The notes under the pieces were generated by a model. That model saw nothing but the letters and a program-made list of their open reading frames with translations. It was not told the DNA's origin and did not search any database. The translations under genes were made by a program, and so were the position numbers. Positions 25,549 through 35,529 of a stretch of DNA of 64,000 nt are shown here, one piece after another. Within the stretch, counting starts at the first letter, position 1. Every line of letters begins with the position of its first letter. Source of the stretch: Herbiconiux gentiana (GTDB lineage: Bacteria > Actinomycetota > Actinomycetes > Actinomycetales > Microbacteriaceae); assembly GCF_024978135.1 (NCBI RefSeq), contig NZ_JANTEZ010000001.1, positions 743,762-807,761 on the forward strand. Direction: 5' to 3'.

Positions 25549-26544
25549 CTAGCAGCTGGACTTGTAGACCGCGTCCGCTCCGTCACCGTCGATGTTGTCC
25601 TTGGTGAGGATGGTGAAGCCGGTCTGGATCTCCTTCTCGGGCGAGCCGCCGTCGAGGGCCGCGATGGCCTGCTCCACGCCGTCCTGGCCGATGGTGGCGG
25701 GCTCCTGGGCGACGAGCGCCTGAACCGTGCCGGCCTTCAGCTGCTTGACCTGGGCGGGGCCCGCGTCGAAGCCGACGATGGTGACCGAGTCCTGCTTGCC
25801 GGCCTGCTGCACGCCGGTGGCGGTGCCCTCGGCGGCGAACAGGTTGGCGGCGAAGATGCCCACGATGTCGGGGTCCTTCTGCAGCGCGGCGGTCACGATC
25901 TCAGCCGCGGTGGCCGGCTCGTTGTGGCTGTACTGCACGCCGAGGTACTCGAACTTGCTGTCCGCCTCGGCCGCCTTCTGGAAGCCCTCGACACGGGCGT
26001 CCGTGGTCGAGATGCCGGGGTCGACCGACACGACGAGCACCTTGCCGCCGTCCGGGTGGGCGTCCTGGATGGCCTTGAAGGCCGCCTCTCCGCCACCGAC
26101 GTTGTCGGAGGCGATGGCCGAGACCGCGAACGAGGGGTCCTCGACCGTGGTGTCGACGAGCACGACCTTGATGCCGGCGTCGGCGGCCGCCTTGAGCGGA
26201 GCCTCCATCGCCTTGACGTCGGTCGGGGCGATCAGCAGGGCGTCGGGCTTGGAGGCCACGACCGAGTCGACCAGCGGCTTCTGCAGCGTGGGGTCGAACT
26301 TCTCCGGGCCCTGGGTGGTGACGGTCGCGCCGGCCTCCTTGGCCGCGGCCTCGATGCCGCACTGCATGGAGATGTAGAACTCGTCTCCGGCGACACCCTG
26401 CACGAACGCGATCTTGTAGCCGTCGCTGCCGGCGGCGCCGGTGCTCGAGGCCCCGCCCGAGTCGCCGCCCGCACATCCGGCGAGAGCCAGACCGGCGGTC
26501 GCGCCGATGGCGACGACTCCCAGGATCTTCTTGTTCCACTTCAT
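25549..26544 (-). CDS. Sugar ABC transporter substrate-binding lipoprotein (ribose/RbsB type)
   Basis: A 331-residue lipoprotein. The N-terminus MKWNKKILGVVAIG runs into LALAGCAGG, a lipobox with the lipidated Cys at about residue 24, followed by a Ser/Gly linker. The rest is a type-1 periplasmic-binding fold (peripla_BP_4): IAFVQGVAGDEFYISMQ, LLIAPTDVKAME, VLVDTTVED and FDAGPAQVKQLKAG are typical. It binds a sugar outside the membrane and delivers it to the permease encoded next (26594). It is the last gene of LacI-ManA-small ORF-ATPase-permease-binding protein on the minus strand. Ligand unknown. Confidence 0.93.
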   Translation of the reverse strand: MKWNKKILGVVAIGATAGLALAGCAGGDSGGASSTGAAGSDGYKIAFVQGVAGDEFYISMQCGIEAAAKEAGATVTTQGPEKFDPTLQKPLVDSVVASKPDALLIAPTDVKAMEAPLKAAADAGIKVVLVDTTVEDPSFAVSAIASDNVGGGEAAFKAIQDAHPDGGKVLVVSVDPGISTTDARVEGFQKAAEADSKFEYLGVQYSHNEPATAAEIVTAALQKDPDIVGIFAANLFAAEGTATGVQQAGKQDSVTIVGFDAGPAQVKQLKAGTVQALVAQEPATIGQDGVEQAIAALDGGSPEKEIQTGFTILTKDNIDGDGADAVYKSSC

Positions 26545-26593
26545 CGTGTTACCTGTCCTTCTTCTAGTGATGCAATTACGGGAGTGGTGCTGT

Positions 26594-27715
26594 TCACTTG
26601 TTGTTCCGTCTGGCGAAGTGGCGCCAGAGGCTGGTGGAGGCCCCGCGGGCCGCGGAGGCCCGTCGGACCTGGTCGACGTAGACCGCCGCGATCAGCACGG
26701 CGCCCACGGCGACCTGCTGCCAGAACGGCTGCACGCCGGTGATGACGAAGCCGTTCTGCAGCACGGCCGGGATGAAGAGACCGACGACCGTGCCGAAGAT
26801 CGTGCCGTAGCCGCCGAACAGCGAGGTTCCGCCGATGACGACCGCCGCGATGACGTTCAGGTTGGTCTGCGACTGGCCGGCGATGGCCGTCGTGCTGAAC
26901 TGCGACAGCGACAGGATGCCCGCGAGGCCCGCCAGGGCACCCGACAGCGCGTAGACCTTGATCAGGTGCCGGTCGACCTTCACGCCGACGCGGCGCGCCG
27001 CCTCCTCGCTCGAGCCCACCGCGTAGGTGTAGAGGCCGAACTTGGTCTTGTGCAGCACGATGGCGCCGATGATCACGATCACGAGAGCGACCACCGAGAT
27101 GATCGGGATGCCGCCGAAGATGTTGCCGTAGCCGATCGAGTTCGTCAGCACCGAGGGCACGTCGCGGATGTCGACGCCGCCGGTGATGATCTGCGAGAGG
27201 CCGAGCGCCATGCCGAGCGAGCCCAGCGTCACGATCAGCGGCGGCACCTTGGCCTTCGAGATCAGCAGGCCGTTGAAGATGCCCCAGGCGAGGCCCGACA
27301 GGATCGACACGATGATCCCGACGGTGGCCGTGCCCCAGTCGTCGCCGCCCATGGCCCTCATCACGATCGCCGAGACGACACCCGAGAACACGAGTACCGA
27401 GCCGATCGAGAGGTCGATGCCCGAGGTGATGATGATGAAGGTCATACCGACGCCGAGCACCGCGAGGATCGAGGCGTTCTGCACCACGAGCCGGAGGTTC
27501 GACAGCTGGGCGAAGGTGTCGGGGGCGAGCGCGCTGAAGATCGCGACGATCACGATCAGCACGATCAGGATCTGGAAGGCCTGCGCCTTCAGCAGTCGGG
27601 TGAGCGCGGTCTCCTTGGACTGCGCCATGTTGATGGAGGTCGTCTCCGGGCCGGCCGCATCGGTCTGGCCGAACTCCGCCTTTTTCAGGTCGGCGTCCCT
27701 CACGTCGTCGGTCAT
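26594..27715 (-). CDS. Sugar ABC transporter permease (RbsC type)
   Basis: A 373-residue membrane protein with about eight to ten hydrophobic helices from residue 45 to 345. GVGMTFIIITSGIDLSIGSV is the hallmark of the RbsC/BPD_transp_2 family, and GGTSLFGGYGTIFGTVVGL marks the EAA-like coupling loop region. The N-terminal 40 residues and the C-terminal Arg-rich end are cytoplasmic. The ATG overlaps the stop of the ATPase gene (27712-27715). As no separate second permease is present, it presumably works as a homodimer, the norm for ribose-type importers. Confidence 0.94.
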   Translation of the reverse strand: MTDDVRDADLKKAEFGQTDAAGPETTSINMAQSKETALTRLLKAQAFQILIVLIVIVAIFSALAPDTFAQLSNLRLVVQNASILAVLGVGMTFIIITSGIDLSIGSVLVFSGVVSAIVMRAMGGDDWGTATVGIIVSILSGLAWGIFNGLLISKAKVPPLIVTLGSLGMALGLSQIITGGVDIRDVPSVLTNSIGYGNIFGGIPIISVVALVIVIIGAIVLHKTKFGLYTYAVGSSEEAARRVGVKVDRHLIKVYALSGALAGLAGILSLSQFSTTAIAGQSQTNLNVIAAVVIGGTSLFGGYGTIFGTVVGLFIPAVLQNGFVITGVQPFWQQVAVGAVLIAAVYVDQVRRASAARGASTSLWRHFARRNNK

Positions 27716-28473
27716 GCCACACCCCTCGTGCTCGCGCCGGTCATCAGGCCGACGAGTTCTTCCATGTTGGTCGTCTTGGTGTCGATCGCCGCGGCGCGGT
27801 GACCGAGACGCAGCACCTGGATGCGGTCGGAGACCTCCATCACGTGCGGCATCGAGTGGCTGATGAACACGACGGCGATGCCCTTGTCGCGCACCCGCCG
27901 GATGGTCTCCAGCACGTTCTTGGTCTGCCGTACGCCGAGGGCCGCGGTGGGCTCGTCGAGGAAGACGACCTTGTTCGCCCAGTGCACCGCACGGGCGATG
28001 GCGATCGCCTGGCGCTGACCGCCCGACATCGATCCGACGGGCGAGGTGAGCGAGCGCACCGTGGCGCCCAGCTCGTCGAACGCCCGGCGGGACTCGGTCC
28101 GCATCTCGGCGACGTTCATGAAGCCGAACGCACCGCCGATGCCCTTCTTCATGACCTCGCGACCGAGGTACATGTTCTGCACCGGGTCGAGGTGGGGGGC
28201 GAGCGCCAGGTCCTGGTGCACGGTCTCGATGCCGAGCGCGCTCGCCTGCATCGGGTTGGTCAGCTGGAGGGGGTTGCCCTCGAACTTGATCACGCCGGTG
28301 TCGACGGCGAGGTTGCCCGACAGCGCCTTCACGAGCGTCGACTTGCCGGCGCCGTTGTCGCCGATCAGGGCGGTCACTTCTCCGGGGTAGACCTCGAAGT
28401 CCACGTCGTCGAGAGCACGGACGTGTCCGAACGCGCGGGAGAGGCCTCGGGCCTCCAATACGGGGGTGGTCAT
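27712..28473 (-). CDS. Sugar ABC transporter ATP-binding protein (single-domain)
   Basis: A 253-residue ATPase: Walker A GDNGAGKSTLVKAL, Q-loop in VHQDLALAPHL, signature MSGGQRQAIAIARA, Walker B VVFLDEPTAALGV, and switch His in FISHSMPHVME. Ribose-type importers usually carry a duplicated ATPase of ~500 residues; this one has a single domain, like FrcA and other fructose-type transporters, and would act as a dimer. AAGGAG is nine bases before the ATG at 28473. It overlaps the permease gene by four bases and is preceded by a short frame ending one base before its start. Confidence 0.93.
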   Translation of the reverse strand: MTTPVLEARGLSRAFGHVRALDDVDFEVYPGEVTALIGDNGAGKSTLVKALSGNLAVDTGVIKFEGNPLQLTNPMQASALGIETVHQDLALAPHLDPVQNMYLGREVMKKGIGGAFGFMNVAEMRTESRRAFDELGATVRSLTSPVGSMSGGQRQAIAIARAVHWANKVVFLDEPTAALGVRQTKNVLETIRRVRDKGIAVVFISHSMPHVMEVSDRIQVLRLGHRAAAIDTKTTNMEELVGLMTGASTRGVA

Positions 28474-28474
28474 G

Positions 28475-28591
28475 TCAGTTCACTCCTTTCCGGCCGGTCG
28501 GGGCCTGCGGGTGGTTCCGGGTGTGGTCATCGGGTGCTCCTGGATCTTGGGATGCTCTGAAGTGGTCGGGGGTCTCGCGCTCGGGGGTCAT
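28475..28591 (-). CDS. Possible 38-residue small protein between manA and the ABC ATPase
   Basis: On the minus strand an ATG at 28591 overlaps the manA stop (ATGA) and has AGGAGG six bases upstream. The frame reads MTPERETPDHFRASQDPG and continues with Asp/His/Pro-rich residues to GRKGVN, stopping at 28475, one base before the ATPase start. Start, ribosome site and spacing on both sides fit a coupled small gene, but the peptide has no recognisable domain and could simply be a translated spacer that keeps ribosomes loaded from manA into the transporter genes. Confidence 0.4.
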   Translation of the reverse strand: MTPERETPDHFRASQDPGAPDDHTRNHPQAPTGRKGVN

Positions 28592-29640
28592 TCGACTCCT
28601 CCTGCGGCCAGCGAGTGCGGCCAGCCGACGCCCGGGGTGGCGACGAGCACGCTTCCCGTGCCCCGCACCTCCCAGGGGCCGAATCCAGCGGGCACCGCGA
28701 CGACATGGCCCGCGCGGTAGGCGAGGCGCTCGTCGGTTCCGACGAACTCTCCCTCCCCCTCGAGCACGAGGGCCACGGCGAAGCCGGGCCCGAGGGCGAC
28801 GGTCTCGCCGGCGGGTGGCGCCGCGTGCAGCACGCGGAAGTAGGGATCGGCGGCCGGGGCGAGCACGCTCGTGGCCCGCCCGCTCCGCGCCGACAGGTCG
28901 TGGCGGCTGACGAGCCGCTGCAGCGCATCCGCCCCGAGCGCGTCGACCGAGACGGCGGGCATCACGGTCTCGAAGCCGAGACCGAGGTGCGACTCGTCGC
29001 GGGTGGAGGTCGTGATCGACCACTCCAGCACGATCGAGAAGTCGGTCGGCTCCTGCACCTCGGCGAGGAAGATGCCCTCGTCGATGGCGTGCACGGTGCC
29101 GGCCGGCACCACGACACCCATGCCGCGGGAGACCTCGATGCGGTTCATCCGCGCGAGCATCCACTCGGAGTCCTGCGCGTCGCGGCGGCGGTCGAGCTCG
29201 TCGCGGTCGACGGGCTCGCTCCAGCCGAGGTGCACGGCGGCTCCGGGCTCCGCGTCGAGGATGAACCAGGCCTCGGTCTTGCCGTAGGGGCAGTCGAGGT
29301 GGCTCGTGGCGAAGGCGCGGGAGGGGTGCACGTGCACGGGGAGGCGCTGGCGGGCATCCAGCAGCTTGACCAGGATGCCCGTGTCGCTCGTGCTCGCGGC
29401 GTCGGCGTGGTCGGGGCCCACCCAGGCCGCCGGGTCGGCGGCCACGAGGTCGCGCAGCAAGTCGCCGTCGACGGTGCGGCTGAGCCCGATGTCACCGTGG
29501 TCGGCGCGGGAGACGGTGGCGCCCAGCCATTCCTCGGGCTGGTACTCCGAGGTCTGCTCGATGCCGCGCAGGGCGGCGATGCGGTCGCCGCCGCGGTAGA
29601 AGTGCTCGATCTGGTTGGGGGCGAGAATGGTCGGCTTCAT
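28588..29640 (-). CDS. manA: Mannose-6-phosphate isomerase, class I type
   Basis: A 350-residue cupin isomerase interconverting mannose-6-phosphate and fructose-6-phosphate. LPVHVHPSRAFA holds zinc-binding His residues, CPYGKTEAWFILD the next ligand Glu, and VVPAGTVHAIDEGIFLAEVQEPTDFSI the remaining His and the family signature. The ATG at 29640 overlaps the stop of the upstream LacI gene; the frame extends upstream, but only through low-complexity sequence. It sits in the LacI-ManA-ABC operon, which suggests that the imported sugar enters as or through a hexose-6-phosphate, although YvyI/ManA-like isomerases of such operons may act on other sugars. Confidence 0.88.
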   Translation of the reverse strand: MKPTILAPNQIEHFYRGGDRIAALRGIEQTSEYQPEEWLGATVSRADHGDIGLSRTVDGDLLRDLVAADPAAWVGPDHADAASTSDTGILVKLLDARQRLPVHVHPSRAFATSHLDCPYGKTEAWFILDAEPGAAVHLGWSEPVDRDELDRRRDAQDSEWMLARMNRIEVSRGMGVVVPAGTVHAIDEGIFLAEVQEPTDFSIVLEWSITTSTRDESHLGLGFETVMPAVSVDALGADALQRLVSRHDLSARSGRATSVLAPAADPYFRVLHAAPPAGETVALGPGFAVALVLEGEGEFVGTDERLAYRAGHVVAVPAGFGPWEVRGTGSVLVATPGVGWPHSLAAGGVE

Positions 29641-30791
29641 GCGACGTCTCCTTCGGCGAGGCGGGCTGACGGGGCCGGGTGGGTCGAGGCGGCGGAGGCG
29701 GCGGGCACGGCGGCGGGTGTCGACGCGGCGGGCACGGCGGCGGATGTCGAGGCGGCGGACGCGGGGGCGGGTGCCGTGGCGGATCCCCCGGCGAGCGGCC
29801 CGGTGATCTCGCCCGAGCCCCGCTGCAGCAGCGCGGTCGGCACGATCCATTCGCGCGGTTCGCCCGACGACTCCTCGCGCAGGGCCAGCAGCCGCTCGAT
29901 GGCGGCGTTGCCGATCAGGAACGGGTCCTGGTCGATGCAGCTGACGCCCGGCCGAAGCACGTCGGCGAACGAGAAGTCGCCGAACGCGATCATCGCCGTG
30001 TCCTGGCGGTGGATGCGGTGCAGCGCGGTGGTGAGGCCGATCGCCGCCTTCGCGTTGGAGGCGAAGAAGGCGGTCGCGGGGTTCGCGAGCCCGAGCAGCC
30101 GCCTGGCCTCGCCGAGGTAATCGAGGTCGCCGTCGACAGTCGACGACACCAGCTCGGGGTCGAACTCGATGCCCGCTCCTTGCAGCACGTCGAGGTAGCC
30201 GCTCAGCCGCCGGTGGATGGTGGAGAAGCGCTCGTCGCGGTCGAAGAAGGCGATGCGCTCGTGGCCGAGGTCGACGAGCTGCTGCACGGCGAGCGCCGCC
30301 GCCCCGCGGTCGTCGACGACCACGCTGTCGTAGCCGGCTCGCGAACGGTCGACCGCGACCACCGGCGTGGTGGTGCGGTAGGGCGCGAGGTACGGATGCT
30401 CGGACGCGACCGGCGCGAAGATGACGCCCGCGACCTGATGCCCCGCCACGAGGCTGAGCAGCTGCTCGCGCTCCCGGTCGGGGTCGAGGCTGGACGAGGC
30501 GACGAGCACGCTGAGCCCCTCGTTCAGGGCGCGGGTCTCGATGGCGCTCACCAGGGCGGCGAAGAACGGGTCGGCGAGCGAGTCGATGACGACGCCGATG
30601 GCGCCGCCGGTTCCCGACTTGAGCGAGCGGGCCGCCGTATTGGGCACGTAGCCCAGCTGCTGGATGGCGTGCAGTACGCGCGCCCGGGTCTCGGGGTGCA
30701 CGGCCTCCTCGGCGTTCACGACGCGGGAGACGGTCTTGATGCTGACGCCGGCGCTGGCCGCGACGTCCTTGATGCCGGGTCGGCGGTTCAT
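29637..30791 (-). CDS. LacI family transcriptional regulator with Ala/Ser/Pro-rich tail
   Basis: A 384-residue repressor: helix-turn-helix KDVAASAGVSIKTVSRVVN, hinge YVPNTAARSLKSG, and a sugar-binding core with VVAVDRSRAGYDSVVVDDRGAA and IAFGDFSFADVLRPGVS. The family normally ends near residue 330; here residues 331-384 are an Ala/Ser/Thr/Pro tail with AAVPAAST repeats, encoded by tandem DNA repeats (about 29695-29760). It is first of the operon with manA and the ABC genes, and its promoter region carries GACAACGTTGTC-type sites, so autoregulation and control of the divergent kinase/phosphatase fusion are likely. Confidence 0.92.
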   Translation of the reverse strand: MNRRPGIKDVAASAGVSIKTVSRVVNAEEAVHPETRARVLHAIQQLGYVPNTAARSLKSGTGGAIGVVIDSLADPFFAALVSAIETRALNEGLSVLVASSSLDPDREREQLLSLVAGHQVAGVIFAPVASEHPYLAPYRTTTPVVAVDRSRAGYDSVVVDDRGAAALAVQQLVDLGHERIAFFDRDERFSTIHRRLSGYLDVLQGAGIEFDPELVSSTVDGDLDYLGEARRLLGLANPATAFFASNAKAAIGLTTALHRIHRQDTAMIAFGDFSFADVLRPGVSCIDQDPFLIGNAAIERLLALREESSGEPREWIVPTALLQRGSGEITGPLAGGSATAPAPASAASTSAAVPAASTPAAVPAASAASTHPAPSARLAEGDVA

Positions 30792-30860
30792 GAGCGCACC
30801 GCCGGAGCGGAGGCGGTCAGCGAGTTCGGGGTCGTACCGGGCATCTCGCCCACCTCCTTT

Positions 30861-30872
30861 GACAGCGTTGTC
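30861..30872. promoter_or_regulatory. LacI-type operator, imperfect copy
   Basis: GACAGCGTTGTC differs at one base from the perfect palindrome GACAACGTTGTC found 78 bases away. It lies 70 bases upstream of the LacI gene start (30791) on the minus strand, where it could block that promoter. Confidence 0.6.
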
Positions 30873-30922
30873 ATTCGCGGAGAGATCCGGGATTCCCGAA
30901 CCTCGTCGTTCTCGTGTCCGCC

Positions 30923-30928
30923 TATACT
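30923..30928 (+). promoter_or_regulatory. Probable -10 box of the kinase/phosphatase fusion gene
   Basis: TATACT is close to the TATAAT consensus and rare in this GC-rich sequence. The expected start of transcription, about 30935, would fall next to the operator at 30939-30950, a classical repressor position. No convincing -35 box is seen. Confidence 0.5.
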
Positions 30929-30938
30929 GACTCGCGGC

Positions 30939-30950
30939 GACAACGTTGTC
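30939..30950. promoter_or_regulatory. LacI-type operator, perfect palindrome
   Basis: GACAACGTTGTC is a perfect 12-base inverted repeat with the central CG usual for LacI-family operators. It lies just downstream of a TATACT box and 42 bases upstream of the ATG at 30992. The same sequence occurs at 42128-42139 in front of a PfkB kinase gene. Confidence 0.75.
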
Positions 30951-30991
30951 AAGCAGTCGCGATGTCTCAATTCGATAACCTCGGGAGCACC

Positions 30992-32179
30992 ATGATCATC
31001 GTCGTCGCCGGAGCCGCGGGAAGCGGCAAGAGCACCCTCGGGCTGGAGCTCGCCCGCGCCCTCCCCGCCGCCCTGCTCGACCTCGATTCGCTCACCAACC
31101 CGGTGCTCGAGGGCCTCGGCCCGGAGCTCTCGGGCGGCGCCCACTGGAACGACCCCGCCCTCCGTCCCGTCGTGCGGCCCGCTCGCTACGCGGCTCTCCG
31201 TGCCGCGGTCGCCGACCAGGTGCGCGCCGGGGTCGATGCGGTCGTCGTGGCCCCCTTCACGGCCGAGCTCGCGGGCGGTGAGGAGTGGCGGCAGCTGGTC
31301 GACGCGGCCGGAGGCGTGCCCGAGGTGGTCTGGCTCCGCGCCTCCCCCGCCCTGCTCACCGAGCGACGCGGGCTCCGGGCTGCCGCGCGCGACGTGCACG
31401 TCGTCGACCCGCCCGCCGAGGCCGAGCCGGCCGTGCCGCACCTCCTCGTCGACGCGTCCCTCTCCACCGCCCAGCAGCTGGCCTCGGTGCGCCGGCGTCT
31501 CGGCGGCGGTCGTCGGCTGCCCGCCGACTCCCCCGTCTTCGGGCGCACCTTCGCGGCCGGACTGTTCGACCTCGACGGCACCCTGATCGACTCCACCCCC
31601 TCCGTCGTGCGCTCCTGGCAGCAGCTCGCCCGCGAGTACGGCCTCGAGGTCGACCTCCTGGCCGAGGGGCACGGGCGTCCGGCCGCCCAGGTGATCGACT
31701 CCTTCTTCTCGGGCGACCAGGCCGCCGAGGCACTCGCCCGGGTGACCGAGATCGAGGTGAACGACCTCGGCGACGTGATCGCGCTCGACGGCGCCGCCGC
31801 GCTGCTCGGCTCCCTGCCCGACGATGCCCGCGCCATCGTCACGAGCGGCACCCGCGTGATCGCCACCAGCCGGCTGCGCGCCGCCGGGCTGACCCCGCCG
31901 GCGGAGCTCGTGACGTTCGACGACGTGGTGAACGGCAAGCCGCATCCGGAGCCCTTCCTCACGGCGGCCGAGCGCCTCGGCGTCGACCCCGCCTCCTGCG
32001 TCGTGTTCGAAGACGCTCCGGCCGGTCTGGCGGCGGCGAAGGCGGCCGGATGCACGACCGTCGCGATCGCGGGAACCCACGACCCGCACGAGCTCCACGC
32101 CGACCTCGTGATCGACGGCCTGTTCCAGCTGCGGGTGGAGCTGCAGGCTGGCGGAGGCTTCCGGCTCAGCGCCGGCTGA
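30992..32179 (+). CDS. Fusion of a P-loop (gluconate-kinase-like) domain and a HAD sugar phosphatase
   Basis: A 395-residue two-domain protein. Residues 1-170 form a P-loop kinase: Walker A GAAGSGKST at 7-15, then DLDSL and a region like small sugar/gluconate kinases. Residues about 183-395 are a HAD subfamily IA phosphatase: LFDLDGTLIDS with nucleophile Asp193 and acid Asp195, VTSGTRVIA (motif II), NGKPHPEPF (motif III Lys) and VVFEDAPAGLAAAKAAG (motif IV), as in sugar-phosphate phosphatases. The ATG at 30992 has GGGAG just upstream; an ATG at 30962 is possible. Both kinase and phosphatase active sites look intact. It is divergent from the LacI-manA-ABC operon and under the same operator, so a hexose/hexose-phosphate role is inferred. 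Confidence 0.82.
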   Translation: MIIVVAGAAGSGKSTLGLELARALPAALLDLDSLTNPVLEGLGPELSGGAHWNDPALRPVVRPARYAALRAAVADQVRAGVDAVVVAPFTAELAGGEEWRQLVDAAGGVPEVVWLRASPALLTERRGLRAAARDVHVVDPPAEAEPAVPHLLVDASLSTAQQLASVRRRLGGGRRLPADSPVFGRTFAAGLFDLDGTLIDSTPSVVRSWQQLAREYGLEVDLLAEGHGRPAAQVIDSFFSGDQAAEALARVTEIEVNDLGDVIALDGAAALLGSLPDDARAIVTSGTRVIATSRLRAAGLTPPAELVTFDDVVNGKPHPEPFLTAAERLGVDPASCVVFEDAPAGLAAAKAAGCTTVAIAGTHDPHELHADLVIDGLFQLRVELQAGGGFRLSAG

Positions 32180-32230
32180 GCATCCGGGCCCCCTCCCGCG
32201 CGGCGGGTGCCCTGTGGCAGAATCCGGAGC

Positions 32231-32674
32231 GTGACCACCGCATCCGCCGACCGCCTGCGCGAGCTCGCTCGCTTGCGGAGGGTGCGCGACCGGATCGACC
32301 GGGAGTACGCGCAGCCGCTGAACGTCGAGGCGCTGGCCCGCGGCGAGCACGTCTCGGCCGGGCACCTCGGCCGGGCCTTCAAGGAGGCGTTCGGCGAGTC
32401 GCCCTACAGCTACCTGATGACCCGGCGCATCGAGCGGGCCATGGCGCTGCTGCGCCGAGGCGACCTCAGCGTCACCGAGGTGTGCACCGCGGTCGGCTGC
32501 TCGTCGCTCGGCACCTTCAGCACCCGCTTCAGCGAGCTCGTCGGGGTGCCGCCGAGCGTCTACCGACGCCAGGCCGCTTCGGCCACCGTCGCCCTGCCTT
32601 CGTGCGTCGCCCGGCAGGTGACGAGACCGGTCAGGAATCGAGAAGCGCCGGCGCTGCCCGCGCCAATAGTGTGA
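32231..32674 (+). CDS. AraC family transcriptional regulator (short form)
   Basis: A 147-residue regulator consisting almost only of the AraC DNA-binding domain: residues about 15-110 give the two helix-turn-helix units (LNVEALARGEHVSAGHLGRAFKE and VTEVCTAVGCSSLGTFSTRF), followed by VPPSVYRRQA. There is no effector domain. The GTG at 32231 has GGAG directly upstream; another GTG at 32207 is possible. The last ~35 residues are not conserved-looking. A VOC protein gene begins five bases after its stop, a common pairing of AraC regulator with a glyoxalase-like protein, so it probably controls that gene. Confidence 0.88.
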   Translation: MTTASADRLRELARLRRVRDRIDREYAQPLNVEALARGEHVSAGHLGRAFKEAFGESPYSYLMTRRIERAMALLRRGDLSVTEVCTAVGCSSLGTFSTRFSELVGVPPSVYRRQAASATVALPSCVARQVTRPVRNREAPALPAPIV

Positions 32675-32679
32675 CGGCC

Positions 32680-33090
32680 ATGGACATCAGCATTCAGTCG
32701 ACCTTCCTCCCGCAGAACGACCCGGAGGCCTCGCTCGCGTTCTATCGCGACGTGCTGGGCTTCGAGGTCCTGAACGACGTGGGCTACTCCGGCCTCCGCT
32801 GGATCACCGTCGCACCCGCCGGGCAGAGCGCCCCCTCGGTGGTGCTCTACCCGCCCGAGGCCGGCCCCGGGCTCACCGACGACGAGCGCGGAACGATCGC
32901 GGCGATGATGGCGAAGGGCACCTACGCCACGCTCATCCTCTCGACCCCCGACCTCGACACGACCTTCGACCGCATCGTCGCAGCCGGCGCCGAGGTCGTC
33001 GAGGAGCCCACCGACCAGCCCTACGGCATCCGCGACAGCGCGGTGCGCGACCCCGCCGGCAACCTGCTGCGCATCCAGCAGGCCCACTGA
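32680..33090 (+). CDS. VOC (glyoxalase/bleomycin-resistance fold) family protein
   Basis: A 136-residue protein with two beta-alpha-beta-beta-beta modules of the vicinal oxygen chelate fold: [17 protein letters not shown] in the first half and the usual ending [20 protein letters not shown] in the second. Family members include glyoxalases, dioxygenases and drug-binding resistance proteins; the metal ligands are not obvious enough to choose. It lies between an AraC regulator and a UvrA-like ABC protein on the same strand with gaps of five and two bases, so all three are probably one operon, perhaps for coping with a toxic small molecule. Confidence 0.88.
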   Translation: MDISIQSTFLPQNDPEASLAFYRDVLGFEVLNDVGYSGLRWITVAPAGQSAPSVVLYPPEAGPGLTDDERGTIAAMMAKGTYATLILSTPDLDTTFDRIVAAGAEVVEEPTDQPYGIRDSAVRDPAGNLLRIQQAH

Positions 33091-33092
33091 GC

Positions 33093-35429
<2,337 letters not shown>

Positions 35430-35441
35430 CCCTCCTCCCCC

Positions 35442-35503
35442 GATCGAGCCGTCGCAAATCGCCCTCTCAGCGCTCTGGAAGGGCGATTTGCGACGGCTCG
35501 ATC
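35442..35503. repeat. Palindromic element C (perfect 24-bp stem)
   Basis: GATCGAGCCGTCGCAAATCG starting at 35442 begins an arm of 24 bases (to 35465) exactly complementary to 35480-35503, around a 14-base loop. It sits between the convergent UvrA-like and mannitol-dehydrogenase genes. The ends (ATCGAG/CTCGAT) match element D. A terminator function in both directions is likely; no long T-run follows. Confidence 0.85.
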
Positions 35504-35529
35504 CCGACCGGGCGCGGGGCGGGCGGGGG

